DNA of 64,000 bases from Apium graveolens. Lineage: Eukaryota > Streptophyta > Magnoliopsida > Apiales > Apiaceae. Positions 48,368 to 59,642 of the stretch are shown piece by piece; position 1 is the first letter of the stretch; each line of letters opens with the position of its first letter. The DNA lies in NCBI RefSeq assembly GCF_009905375.1, contig NC_133647.1, positions 173,086,790 through 173,150,789 of the forward strand, read 5' to 3'. The notes under the pieces are model-generated. The model did no database searches. It had not been told where the DNA came from and was given only the letters and a program-made list of their open reading frames with translations. The position numbers and the translations under genes were made by a program.

Positions 48368-51117
48368 CTAAGCATATTTAGAGAAAGAACCTGAAACCAT
48401 TCCAAGTTCATTTACCAATATTGTAAAAGTAGCTTCACACAGTGGTTTTGTGAAGATATCTGCTAGTTGTTGATCTGTTGGAACAAAGTGCAAGTCCACT
48501 GTACCTTCATCCACATGTTCCCTTATGAAGTGGTACCTAATGCTGATGTGATTTGTCATTGAGTGTTGAACTGGATTACCTGTCATAGAAATAACACTTT
48601 GATTATCACAGTAAATAGGGATTTTAAAATATGTTAACCCATAATCCAGTAACTGATTCTTCATCCAAAGAATCTGTGCACAACAGCTTCCTGCAACAAT
48701 GTACTCTACTTCTGCAGTTGATGTGGAAATTGACTTTTGTTTCTTGCTAAACCAAGAAACCAATCTGCCTTCAAGAAATTGGCAGCTTCCACTTGTGCTT
48801 TTCCTGTCAATTTTGCATCCTGCAAATGTATTTGAGTAACCTATTAGTTTAAAATCTGATTCTCTGGGATATCACAATCCCAGATCAGCTATTCCCTTAA
48901 GATACTTGAAAATTCTTTTCACAGCTGTTAAGTGAGGTTCTCTTGGATCTGCTTGAAATCTTGCACAAAGACAGGTAGCATACATGATATCAGGTCTACT
49001 AGCAGTTAGATAGAGTATAGAGCCAATCATACCTGTGTAATCAGTAATATCTACTGATTTACCAGTATCCTTATACAATTGTGTTGCAGTGGCCATAGGA
49101 GTGGATGCACTTGAACAATCTTGCATTCCAAATTTCTTCAGCAAATTTCTGGTGTACTTGGTTTGACAAATAAAAGTGCCTTCTTCATTCTGCTTGACTT
49201 GAAGGCCCAGAAAATAGCTAAGTTCCCCCATCATACTCATTTGATATCTTGACTACATTAGTTTGGCAAACTTCTTGCAAAGTCTGTCATTTGTAGAACC
49301 AAAAATGATATCATCAACATATATCTGCACCAAAAGTAAGTCCTTTCCATGGTTGAGGTAGAACAGTGTTTTGTCAATAGTTCCTCTGTTAAATCCACTT
49401 TCCAGAAGAAACTGAGCTAAAGTCTCATACCATGTTCTTGGAGCTTGCTTAAGGCCATAAAGTGTTTTATCAAGCCTGTAGACATGATTTGGAAATTTGG
49501 AATCTACAAAGCCTGGAGGTTGTTCAACATATACTTCCTCTTCCAATTCTCCATTGAGAAAAGCACTTTTCACATCCATTTGAAAGACAGTAAACTTCTT
49601 GTGAGCAGCATAAGCAAAAAATATCCCTATAACTTCCAATCTTGCAACTGGTGCAAATGTTTCATCATAATCAATTCCCTCATGTTGAGAATATCCTTAT
49701 GCAACCAACCTTGCTTTATTCCTTGTAATTATGCCATCACTATCAGTTTTGTTTCTGAACACCCACTGTGTACTAACAACAGATCTGTTCTTTGGTCTTG
49801 GCACTAGGGTTCAGACTTTGTTTCTTTCAAATTCATTTAACTCTTCCTGCATTGCTTGCACCCAATCAGCATCTTGAAGAGCTTCTTCCACTTTCTTTGG
49901 TTCAGTCTGAGAAAGAAAAGAATTATAGAGACATTCACTTGAAGTAGTTGTTCTAGTTCTGACACCTGCATCAGGATTTCCAATAATTAAGTCAGGTGTA
50001 TGTGATTTAGTCCACTTCCTTGCAGATGGAAGGTTTTCTCTAGAACTGGATGCTCCCCCATGATCCATGTTATCTTCATCAACATTTTCTGATGCTCCCC
50101 CTGAAACTATGCTCTCTGAGTTGGATCCTTCAGAATTTAAGTTATCTGAACTATCAGAACTTGGCTTATCAGAACTTGATGAATCAGAACTTGAAGAGCC
50201 AGTTGAATGTTCTGATGCTTCTTGAGATGTGGTTGTATCTTCAGTATGCCCCCCCTGCACAGGTGCATTTTCCTTAGGCATATTCACCACAGTTTCAATA
50301 ACATCAAAGTTTAATCCATCAGAGTTTGCAATATCAGGATTTAGACTGTCAGGATTTACAGAATCAGAATTTAAAACTTCATTTTCGAATCTCAACTGAT
50401 CATGATCATTGAAATCTTCAAGTCCAGTAATCTTCTTAGCATTAAAGGAGACATTGATAGATTCCATGACTACCCTTGTTCTTAAATTGTAGACTCTGAA
50501 GGCTTTTTTGAAAAGTGGATATCCAACAAAAATTCCTTCATCAGCTTTTAAATCAAATTTGGATAGCTGTTCAGGGTGAGTCTTAAGAACAAAACACTTG
50601 CACCCAAATACATGAAAATACTTCAGATTTGGCTTCTTTTTCTTCACCATCTCATATGGTGTCTTTCCATGCTTGTTAATGAGTGTTGCATTCTGAGTAA
50701 AACAAGCAGTCTGCACAACTTCAGCCCAAAAATAGGTTGGTAGCTTTGCTTCATCAAGCATAGTTCGTGCAGCTTCAATAAGAGTTCTAATCTTTCTTTC
50801 AACAACCCCATTTTGCTGTGGAGTTCCAGGAGCATAAAATTCCTGCTTGATTCCATGGTCTTTGCAGAACTCTTCCATGATCAAATTCTTGAACTCAGTT
50901 CCATTATCACTTCTTATGATCTTTACAGAATCTTTGACCAATTTATCCAGTTGCTTTACATGATCAATCAAGATAGATGCAGTTTCACTCTTTGTGTGCA
51001 AGAAATACACCCATGTGTATCTGGTGAACTCATCTACTATGACCATAGCATATTTTTTCTTTGCAATAGACATGACATTCACTGGACCAAATAGATCTAC
51101 ATTTAGTAGGTGATAAG
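48368..51117 (-). pseudogene. Element H pol, main part (integrase, RT, RNase H)
   Basis: The integrase core and its linker are open from about 51117 to 49811: VDLFGP, RSDNGTEF and E of VVERK are 35 residues apart as required. The linker to RT (50050-50400) is Ser/Asp/Asn-rich and carries the H motif repeatedly. RT follows with [22 protein letters not shown] and an intact YVDD (49310-49321). RNase H ends at 48368 (QLADIFTKPL). Stops near 49810, 49695, 49250 and 48868 break the frame. The active sites are intact but the gene is not. Confidence 0.9.
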
Positions 51118-52436
51118 TGTAAGGCATATGTCATAGCCTATTTGTATATTCGAGGATTTAACTAAAATCAAATAAGAATGTAACAAGTAAATAGTGGATC
51201 TACCGTCAAAGAGATCTCACAAAGTAACATCTGTCAAAGGATTTAGTATCAATGTTCATCTACAGCTTGAGAAATTAATTCACTGGAAGAAGCTCAAGAA
51301 ATTGATCAAGCCTCAGTGATACAAATCAAGATTGTGGATTTAATCAAGTGACAGAGATCTCGTTAGAGTATCAGAGAATTACAAGGATTTAATCTGAAGA
51401 AAATCAAGTATCAAAGTCAAGACATGAAGAAACGTCACGGAAGTTAGTCACTCATGAACCAGACAGTGCATCGAGTGTCAACATTGAAGTGGTGGAATTG
51501 ATTCATAATTCTCAGTGATTTTCAGAAGATTTTCAGAAGAATGGTTGCTGCTCAAGATTAGTATTAATTCTCTATTAATTAATTAAGTCATATAATTTAA
51601 TTAAGAAAATAAATTATATCTGCAAAGAATAATTTATTGATTAATTGAATTAATTGATTAATTAATTATGAATTAATATTAAGAATTTTCAGAATTTTAA
51701 TTGGATTAAAATCTGTTTTAAATCAGCAAGACAATTGAAAATGAACTAGCATGACAATCTGGATTGTCATACCGATTGTCATGTCAGGTCAATTCAATTG
51801 TCTCACCGAAAGTTCTAACAGGGAGGAGAATTGCCTTGCCAGTTCAATGGGATTGTCTTGCTAGTTCAACTGATAGTCATACTGATTGTCATGCTAGCTC
51901 AACTGATAGTCATACCGATTGTCATGCCAATTCAAAAATTGTCCTGCCAGTTCATTTCAGTTCTGATTGATTATATTTAAAAGACAGAAGCAGCAGAACA
52001 CATTTAGAATCCGAAAAAACAGTTCAAGAACAAAGAAAAGCAGAAGCTGAAAAATATATCATCTCTTCTCTGCTAAATTCAAGATCACAATTTCTAGCTA
52101 GTAAAGTTAAATCCAAACCACTAGAAATCATTATCTTATTCTTGTGTAACTATCTAGCGGATCAAAATCCCTAGAACTTAATCTCAAATTGCGTTTAGCA
52201 TTTGAATCTTTTTATTGCAAAAATAGAAAAAGTTCATGTCGAATTTATTCTAAATTTGTGATAATTAATTTGAGATTAATCCCTTGTAATCGATACCCTT
52301 GTTGTAACACCTTTCAAGTTTAATAATATTTTTATTTAATTTGAATTTTGTTTCAATTTTTTTATTCCGCACTAAATTCGATTATTCGGTATTGTTTGTA
52401 TTCAACCCCCTTCTACAAACACATTGGGACCTAACA
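51118..52436 (+). mobile_element. 5' LTR of the non-autonomous element
   Basis: It contains an array at 51744-51953 of units like ATTGTCATGC(C/T)AG(T/C)TCAA, which is the motif array of this third family. Otherwise it is AT-rich with no gene. Confidence 0.9.
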
Positions 52437-52792
52437 ATTATCCTACATATGTACACTACACCACACCATTGGTTTTTATCTGCGGATCCTATTGTACGGG
52501 AGATGTGGTAAATGAAGGTGATCTTCTTTAATCAGTTGATTCTTATATGGGGAGAAGCAAGAGAGATATGCGCTTCTCAACAGGAAATGTGGTTGTACAA
52601 AAGAAGATGAAACTACTTGAAGATATGTTCAGTCTAGAGGAACATCTATTTGGAATCTGGAAAAGGTTAAATGTTATCCAGAACATTTCTGCTATTTACT
52701 TTGCATTTCTGTTTATATCTTTTTCTTATTTGTTAGTTGAGTTATCCTCTAGGTATTTGTTGTTATTGTCTAACAAATAAATAGGGGGAGAT
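52437..52792 (+). other. Interior of the non-autonomous element
   Basis: The LTR is followed by ATTATCCTACATATG, not by a Met-tRNA PBS; I see no recognised PBS. The interior includes a 77-codon frame (52547-52780) with FSLEEHL, matching the L.LEEHL end of the B/E extra ORF, then a hydrophobic helix. It then reaches the polypurine tract at the same distance and with similar A/T-rich sequence as in E and B. It thus looks like the remnant of a larger Sirevirus-like element, keeping just the end of the extra ORF and the 3' untranslated region. Confidence 0.55.
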
Positions 52793-54111
52793 TGTAAGGC
52801 ATATGTCATAGCCTATTTGTATATTCGAGGATTTAACTCAACTCAAATAAGAATGTAACAAGTAAATAGTGGATCTACCATCAAAGAGATCTCACAAAGT
52901 AACATCTGTTAAAGGATTCAGTATCAATGTTCATCTACAGCTTGAGAAATTAATTCACTAGAAGAAGCTCAAGAAATTGATCAAGCCTCGGTGATACAAA
53001 TCAAGATTGTGGATTTAATCAAGTGACAGAGATCTCGTCAGAGTATCAGAGAATTACGAGGATTTAATCTGAAGAAAATCAAGTATCAAAGTCAAGACAA
53101 GAAGAAACGTCACGGAAGTTAGTCACTCATGAACCAGACAGTGCATCGAGTGTCAACATTGAAGTGGTGGAATTGATTCATAATTCTCAGTGATTTTCAG
53201 AAGATTTTCAGAAGAATGGTTGATGCTCAAGATTAGTATTAATTCTCTATTAATTAATTAAGTCATATAATTTAATTAAGAAAATAAATTATATCTGCAA
53301 AGATTAATTTATTGATTAATTAAATTAATTGATTAATTAATTATGAATTAATATTATGGATTTTCAGAATTTTAATTGGATTAAAATCTGTTTTAAATCA
53401 GCAAGACAATTGAAAATGAACTAGCATGACAATCTGGATTGGCATACCGATTGTTATGACAGGTCAATTCAATTGTCTCACCGAAAGTTCTAACAGGGAG
53501 GAGAATTGTCTTGTCAGTTCAATGGGATTGTCTTGCTAGTTCAACTGATAGTCATACCGATTGTCATGCTAGCTCAACTGATAGTCATACTGATTGTCAT
53601 GCCAATTCAAAGATTGTCCTGCCAGTTCATTTCAGTTCTGATTGATTATATTTAAAAGACAGAAGCAGCAGAACACATTTACAATCCGAAAAACAGTTCA
53701 AGAACAAAGAAAAGCAGAAGCTAAAAAATATATCATCTCTTCTCTGCTAAATTCAAGATCACAATTTCTAGCTAGTAAAGTTAAATCCAAACCACTAAAA
53801 ATCATTATCTTGTTCTTGTGTAACTATCTAGCGGATCAAAATACCTAGAACTTAATCTCAAATTGCGTTTAGCATTTGAATCTTTTTATTGCAAAAATAG
53901 AAAAAGTTCATGTCGAATTTATTCTAAATTTGTGATAATTAATTTGAGATTAATCCCTAGTAATCGATACCATTGTTGTAACACCTTTCAAGTTTAATAA
54001 TATTTTTATTTAACTTGAATTTTGTTTCAATTTTTTTATTTCGCACTAAATTCGATTATTCGGTATTGTTTATATTCAACCCCCCTTCTACAAACACATT
54101 GGGACCTAACA
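52793..54111 (+). mobile_element. 3' LTR of the non-autonomous element
   Basis: It has the same length as the 5' LTR and only scattered substitutions. The motif array is at 53420-53629. Confidence 0.9.
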
Positions 54112-54677
54112 ATAAGACTCAAGAGTTGATGATTCGGTCTTGCTCTTGAATGAATATTTTCTTTGTTTTGCCTTCTGACATGAATCACAAAGGCCATCAG
54201 GAGCAAATACTGATTTTGGCAGTCCTCTCACAAGATCTTTCTTGACTAATTCATTTATATTGTTGAAATTTAAATGTGAGAGTTTCTTGTGCCAATTCTA
54301 GCTTTCTTCAATTGATGCTCTACTCATTAGACAGATTGCAGAACCATCAGTACTTGTTAAAAGCTTGGCTTCATAAATGTTACCATGCCTGTATCCTTTC
54401 AGAACAACTTTGTCTGTAGATTTGCTTACAACTTCACAATGTTCTTCCTAACACTCAACAGATTGTGTTTCAGTCCTGAGACCAGAGCTACTTCTTTAAT
54501 GATGACATTCCCAAGATTGATATTGCCATATCCCAGTGTTTTTCCAATGTTGCCATCTCCATAAGAAACACTTGGGCCAGCTTTCTCCACAAAGTCTGAT
54601 AGCAGGGCTTTATTTCCAGTCATATGTCCTGAGCATCCACTGTCCAGAACTAGGATGTTTTTCCTGTTGCCCTGCAA
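54112..54677 (-). pseudogene. Element H pol, protease and pre-integrase part
   Basis: The frame starts right after GTGATTGCAG|GG and contains LDSGCSGHMTGN, the copia protease active site. A deletion or frameshift near 54450 shortens the protease end. The remaining sequence holds the pre-integrase module (HKKLSHLNF, then C..CQKAKQ), with a TGG-to-TAG change in front of HKKL. It is interrupted by the non-autonomous element at 54111. Confidence 0.85.
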
Positions 54678-54689
54678 TCACAAAGACCA

Positions 54690-56662
54690 CTAAAGATTAG
54701 TTTTAAGGACCCAGACTTGCTTGGATCCTTTGGCCTTATTAAGTTTGTTAACATTTGCAACGGATTTAGCATCAGAGTTTATGTTAACATTTTTCTTATT
54801 AGCATTTACACTATCAGACTTTGTATCAGAACTTACACTAGAAGGAATAATGCTAACTTTCTTTAAAGAAGGTTTTATTTGATAATAATCATAGTACAAA
54901 CTATGATATTCCTTACAAGTGTAAATGAAATATCATAAACTACCACAATGAAAACAAGGATTTTGTGGCCTATATCTAACAGACTGACTCTTAACTCCTG
55001 ACTTTGAAGGTAAGGAGTTTATGTTCTTATTCTTCCTGCAAAAAGAAGCCAGATGGTTAGAACTTCCACAGTTATGACATGTTTTTCTAGGAGCATTAGG
55101 AACAGGCTTATAATCATTGCTTTTATTCACACCTTCCTTTCCATTCCTATTTTTTCTAGGTGACTTTACCTTGTTTACATTCTTAACATCTTTCAGCTTA
55201 TGCTTAAGCTACTTCTTTATCATTAAGCCTACGTTTACTTCAGTTGTCTTTTCCTGTTTTAGTTTGTCAGAAGTTAATTCCTCTTTAACTTCTATTTTCT
55301 CAATATCAGACTTTACAGCTACAAACTTAACAGGTTTTAACTTTGGCTTTTGTTTAACAACTATAGGCTTAATTTCTACAGTTCCTTTATCATTCTTATC
55401 ATCTCCATAACCTAAGCCCTCTTTCCAGTTTCCACTACTTAACAAATTCTGAGTTGTTCTTCCAAAATTAGTCCAAGTCCTGATAATCTCTCTTTCCTTT
55501 TCTAACTCAGTTTTTAGAGATTCATTCATTTTAAGTACTTCATCCCTAACATAGAAAGCATCATCTCTATCTTTCTGAGTTTGATGGAACATGACTAACT
55601 CTTTTTCTAAATAATCATTCCTCTTTTTACAAGCAAGATTTTCAGAAGTTAATCTTTCACATGTTAAAGTTTGATCTCTATAACTAATGAACATGGTTTT
55701 AAGATATCTTTTCAACTCATTAATATCATCAGTATGAAAGGTATAAGTAGTTTGAGGTACCTTTAACTCACCAGCTTCAGAACTGCTATCAGCACTTGCC
55801 ATATCAGCATTTGCCATCAAGGCATAGTTCTCCTCACTTTCAGAATCTGAAGAGTCTGTCCAGCTTTTCTTCTTTGTGACAAGATCCTTGCCTTTGTCAT
55901 TCTTCACTTTCTTGCAATCAGGAGATATGTGGCCTTTCTCACCACAGTTGTAGCATTTGACATTTGTGTAATCTCCTCTGTCAGACTTCCCTCCTTTGCC
56001 TTCAGATTTTCTGAAACTCTTCTTATCAGAACTTGCACCTTTCCTGGAAAACTTCTTTCCCTTCCTGAACTTTCTGTATGTAATCCTTGTGATTCATTTT
56101 ACCATAAGAGCACACAGCTTCATCATCTCTTCATCAGCATCCATCTCAGGCAAGCTTTCAGCCTTAAGAGCAACTGTCCTTAAGAGCAAAGAAAGTGTTC
56201 ATACACTTGAGTGAGTATTGTCTTCCTATTCTTCTTAATCGAATCAGTTCCCTGGCACCTTGTCTCCAAGGCATCCCATATCTCCTTTGCAGTCTTGCAG
56301 TTAATTACCCTGTTTGACATTACATTATCAATGGCACTATGCAGCAAGTGTCGTACCTTAGCATCCTTAGCAATTGATGTGCTATCTTTAGCAGTGTAAT
56401 CAATCTTCTCCTTTGGTACAGACTTTGCTGCTTCACCTGCAACTACAACAGCGAGTTTTGTTGGCTTGTGAGGTCCTTCATTGATTCTGTCAAGATATTC
56501 TGGATCTGTAGCTTCCAGAAACATAGTCATCCTCATCTTCCATATGGGATATTCAGATGGTTTCAGTATGGGAACTCTAATAGCCTCATATCGACTATGG
56601 ATTTGAGTCTTTGGGGGTTCTTCAGTTTTGGTGGGCTTGGTTGGAGTTTCTGCTTCGTACAT
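54690..56662 (-). pseudogene. Element H gag
   Basis: ATG 56662 opens a copia gag with VPILKPSEYPIWKMRM and KTAKEIWDALE. A frameshift near 56185 ends the first part. Further on are a complete zinc knuckle CYNCGEKGHISPDC (about 55920-55961), a coiled-coil region (55700-55430), a second knuckle CHNCGSSNHLASFC and a third, broken one (CFHCGS before a stop near 54932). The C-terminal linker carries the H motif (54758-54842) and ends KQVWVLK. Three knuckles is more than the usual one. Confidence 0.85.
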
Positions 56663-56704
56663 AATTGTTTTTGGATCTTAAACTGTTTGTGTGTTAACAG
56701 ATAG

Positions 56705-56716
56705 GCTCTGATACCA
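56705..56716 (-). other. Element H primer binding site (initiator-Met tRNA)
   Basis: The minus strand reads TGGTATCAGAGC, two bases from the LTR. Confidence 0.92.
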
Positions 56717-56718
56717 CT

Positions 56719-57314
56719 TATTAGGTCACACACACTGTAGAAGGGGGTTGAATACAGTGTATAGCACAATCAAATTGAATTCAAAGAACACAAGTAACAG
56801 AAAACAAACTTTATTAAACTCTGTTACAATGTAGAACTGTCATCTCTCAGTGATGAACAAATATCACGAGAGTTGCTAGGGTTACAATGAATAATATTCT
56901 CGATAATGATAACACTTATAGTGTAAACCCTATGTCTATGTTTATATATCACACAGTTATAAGATAATCACTAATTGATATGAAATATAATTCTGCTTCC
57001 TAAAATATATCAATCAGTTATCTTTTCTTCCAAGTATTCCATTCTTCATAGAATTCCTTTTCATGCATATCTCTTCTTGCATTTGTCTTAATCTTCTTTC
57101 CTTTCAATCAGCCGCCTTCCTTATCTGAAAGTTTCCTTTAAGTCCTGATATTATCTCCTGATAAATATCTCCTAAACCTTAAGTACTGATACCTTAAGTT
57201 CTGACTTCAGTATAAGTGCTGATTTCAGTTAAGTACTGATTTGTCCTGTTTAAGTAAGATCTAAAAACTAAATACAAATCATATTAGTCATGACATTATC
57301 AAATATATCTAACA
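56719..57314 (-). mobile_element. Element H 5' LTR (right copy)
   Basis: It matches the left LTR throughout. Its inner end is TATTAGG instead of TGTTAGG, a one-base change. Array at 57179-57262. A TATATAAA box is read on the minus strand at 56941-56948. Confidence 0.9.
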
Positions 57315-59471
57315 ATGGTGATGATGATGAATGAGATTTCATGAACATAGAGGGAGAAGAAGGCCCTAGCTCAAGCGCAAACACTCCATCATGGATGTTT
57401 AGCAAAGAATGCAGTGAGCACCACTTCAAATCAACTCTTTTCAAACTAATTCATCAGACTCAAACAGCTCTTCAAATTACCACAGATGCCAACACCAGGA
57501 GTCTTCTTCAAGCACATAATGAGTCTCTTTAATTGCACAAAATCCAATCTCTCAAGAAAAATCATGATGTGTCTGAAATTAAGACAGAGATTGGACAAGT
57601 CAAGAAGGACATCAATGAAAGATTGAAGTCTATGCTTCCTACAACAACAATGTTAGATATCAACAGACAACTTAGAGAAAACTCTGATCTCATTAGCAAG
57701 GTGGATTCTTTGGACACCATGCTAAAGACTCTAGAAACTTCTATCACTCAAATCCAACTTCATCAAGCTCAACAAACACCGTTTCTTCAGAAATTGGTGG
57801 CTGCACAAACCTTAAACTCTGCTCAACTTGAAGCTAACAAAAAAATGGAGAAAGATTATATCATTCCAGTTAGCCAGGGAGAGTCAACTAGTGAGGGGGA
57901 GAAAGTGCACAACATACAAGTTAGTAAAGTGATTGTTCCAGCAATTACTATCTCAAAACCACCAGTTCTTGACAGCATTGATTTGATCAAGATAGTAGCA
58001 GCTGAGCTAGAGCTGAAGGAAAGATAGGAGAAGCTTGATGAGAAAATTCAGAAGAAGTTTGGTCCAATTGAGAAACAAGACAAAGTCTTCTCTCATTTCT
58101 CTCAATTGAGACCAATTTCAGCCAATGACATGAGTTTGGGGAACATGGAAAGAGGTCAACCCTCAGCAATTAAATCTCTAAAGGCCAATGTGATTTTTCA
58201 ACCAAAGAGAAACTATCCAAAGAATTTAGATAAAAATCCATTGGACCTAGTTTATGAAACTCCCAATCCTGATGAGAAGAAGCTGCTTGGAAGGTCTATT
58301 GTTTTCTTCAAAGATCCCAAAGATTCAGTCTTAAAGAAAAGGATTGCCAAAATCTACAGGAATGGCAAAATGATCTGTGTGGTGGATGGACATCAACAGT
58401 TTGCAGATGCTAAGAAAAAAGAAAAGGTGAGGATCAAACAACAACAAAAGCAAGTTGCTTTCAATGTCAAGAACCAAGCTAAGAAGCCTACAATTACAAA
58501 ATCTGTAATGTCCACTGTGACAGCTGAGACTCAAATTGAAGAAAAGCAAGAAGAACCAAAGCACATTAAGAAACAAAGGTACAAGCTCAAACCAAAGAGG
58601 AGGCTGAATTTTAATGAAGATAAGGAAGAATATATGCCAACCCAATCTACCACTTCAAGTCAAACAGCCATGCCCACAATGGAGCAGGCTGAATTCAAGG
58701 TTTATCCTGACATGAATTTCCATGGTGAAACCATAATTCACAAGGATGAACCCATAGATTGGGAAAGTCTACCACTTCCTGTCTAAACATTCCAATCCAA
58801 ACCAAACCAAGAAAATAAAGAAGAGAGCAATCAAGAAGGTCACGCCTGTCAAACTTCAATCTAAAGAATTAGCCAAACCCAAACCATCTGTCAACAAGGG
58901 AGATCAACTCTTCATCTGTGACATCAAGGAATTCTCAGACATAAATCTCTATCTGGATGAGCTAGAAGAAGTTAGAGCTATTGATGCTTACAAACATCTT
59001 CCGGAGAGATTAGTCTTCAGGTACAAGGTGGAAGAGAGCTAACTTGGCCCCTTCACAGAATTCTCAATGAAGGCTATTCTGTTTTGGTGAAGATTTTCTC
59101 CTCAATAAAGTAGAACTTTGGGTTCAACATTGTTGCCAAGAAAATGGTAATGAATAAAATTGAGGAGATAAGGAATAGCTGAAGAGGACCAAATACACTC
59201 CCAAGAGTCCTAACAATTCCATACACAAGATGTAGAGTTCAAGGATGAAAAATGCACCAGAAGATTCTTCAGAATGGAAGATCAGCTAAAAATTTCAAGC
59301 AATGAAACTCTCATGGAGATGAAAGAAATGTTGGATCAGAAAAATGAAGATGAATCTGAATTCTACAGGCAACTCCAACACCAGATTGAAGAAAATAATA
59401 TGAATTGGGAAAGAAGTTCAGAAAGTCAAGGAAATAAGCTAAAATTTGCTCAGTCTAGAGGAGCACCTTGA
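57315..59471 (+). pseudogene. Element B extra ORF, 3' part
   Basis: This resumes the frame split by H. It encodes coiled coils (Q-T-A-L-Q-I-T-T..., IKTEIGQVKKDINERLK, VDSLDTMLKTLE), then KPPVLDSIDLIK, then the C-terminal domain FFKDPKDSVLKKRIAKIYRNGKMICVVDGH, a Lys/Gln-rich stretch and a RYKLKPKRRLNF block that could serve nuclear entry. A decayed end follows (about 58790-59471). Stops near 57530 and 58025 and several frameshifts occur. It aligns with 18824-20840 in E and lets the E reading be checked. Confidence 0.68.
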
Positions 59472-59630
59472 AAATGGCCTGTGAGATTCTCTATAAACCT
59501 TCCTTTGTATGTTTCTCAATAAATTGCAACACTTGTTAATTTTATCTACTATAATTCAGTCTGTATTCGTAGGGTTTTTTGTTATCATCAAGTTTCTCTT
59601 AATTTATGCCTATAATTCCAGTAGACATAA

Positions 59631-59642
59631 ATTGGGGGAGAT
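59631..59642 (+). other. Element B polypurine tract
   Basis: ATTGGGGGAGAT lies directly before the 3' LTR. Confidence 0.88.

Larger units (their letters stand above)
51118..54111 (+). mobile_element. Non-autonomous LTR element inside H pol
   Basis: Two LTRs of equal length (51118-52436, 52793-54111; 1319 bp) bound only 356 bp of interior, with TSD ataag on both sides. The ends are TGTAAGGC...CCTAACA. No gag or pol is present. The polypurine tract ATAGGGGGAGAT and the U5 box TTCAACCCCCTTCTAC match the Sirevirus-like elements here, which may have mobilised it. The LTR pair is very similar, so this is a late insertion. Orientation is plus, opposite to H. Confidence 0.93.
41410..57314 (-). mobile_element. 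Element H: second Sirevirus-like Ty1/copia (holds a non-autonomous element)
   Basis: The LTRs are 41410-42006 and 56719-57314; the TSD atggt (41405-41409, 57315-57319) is perfect. Order on the minus strand: LTR, Met-tRNA PBS, gag with zinc knuckles, pol, a motif-rich spacer, an 89-codon ORF, an extra ORF of about 1250 codons, a polypurine tract, LTR. Without the nested element it is about 12.9 kb. The gene order and polypurine tract are as in B, but LTR sequence and motif differ, so it is a separate family. Confidence 0.92.
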
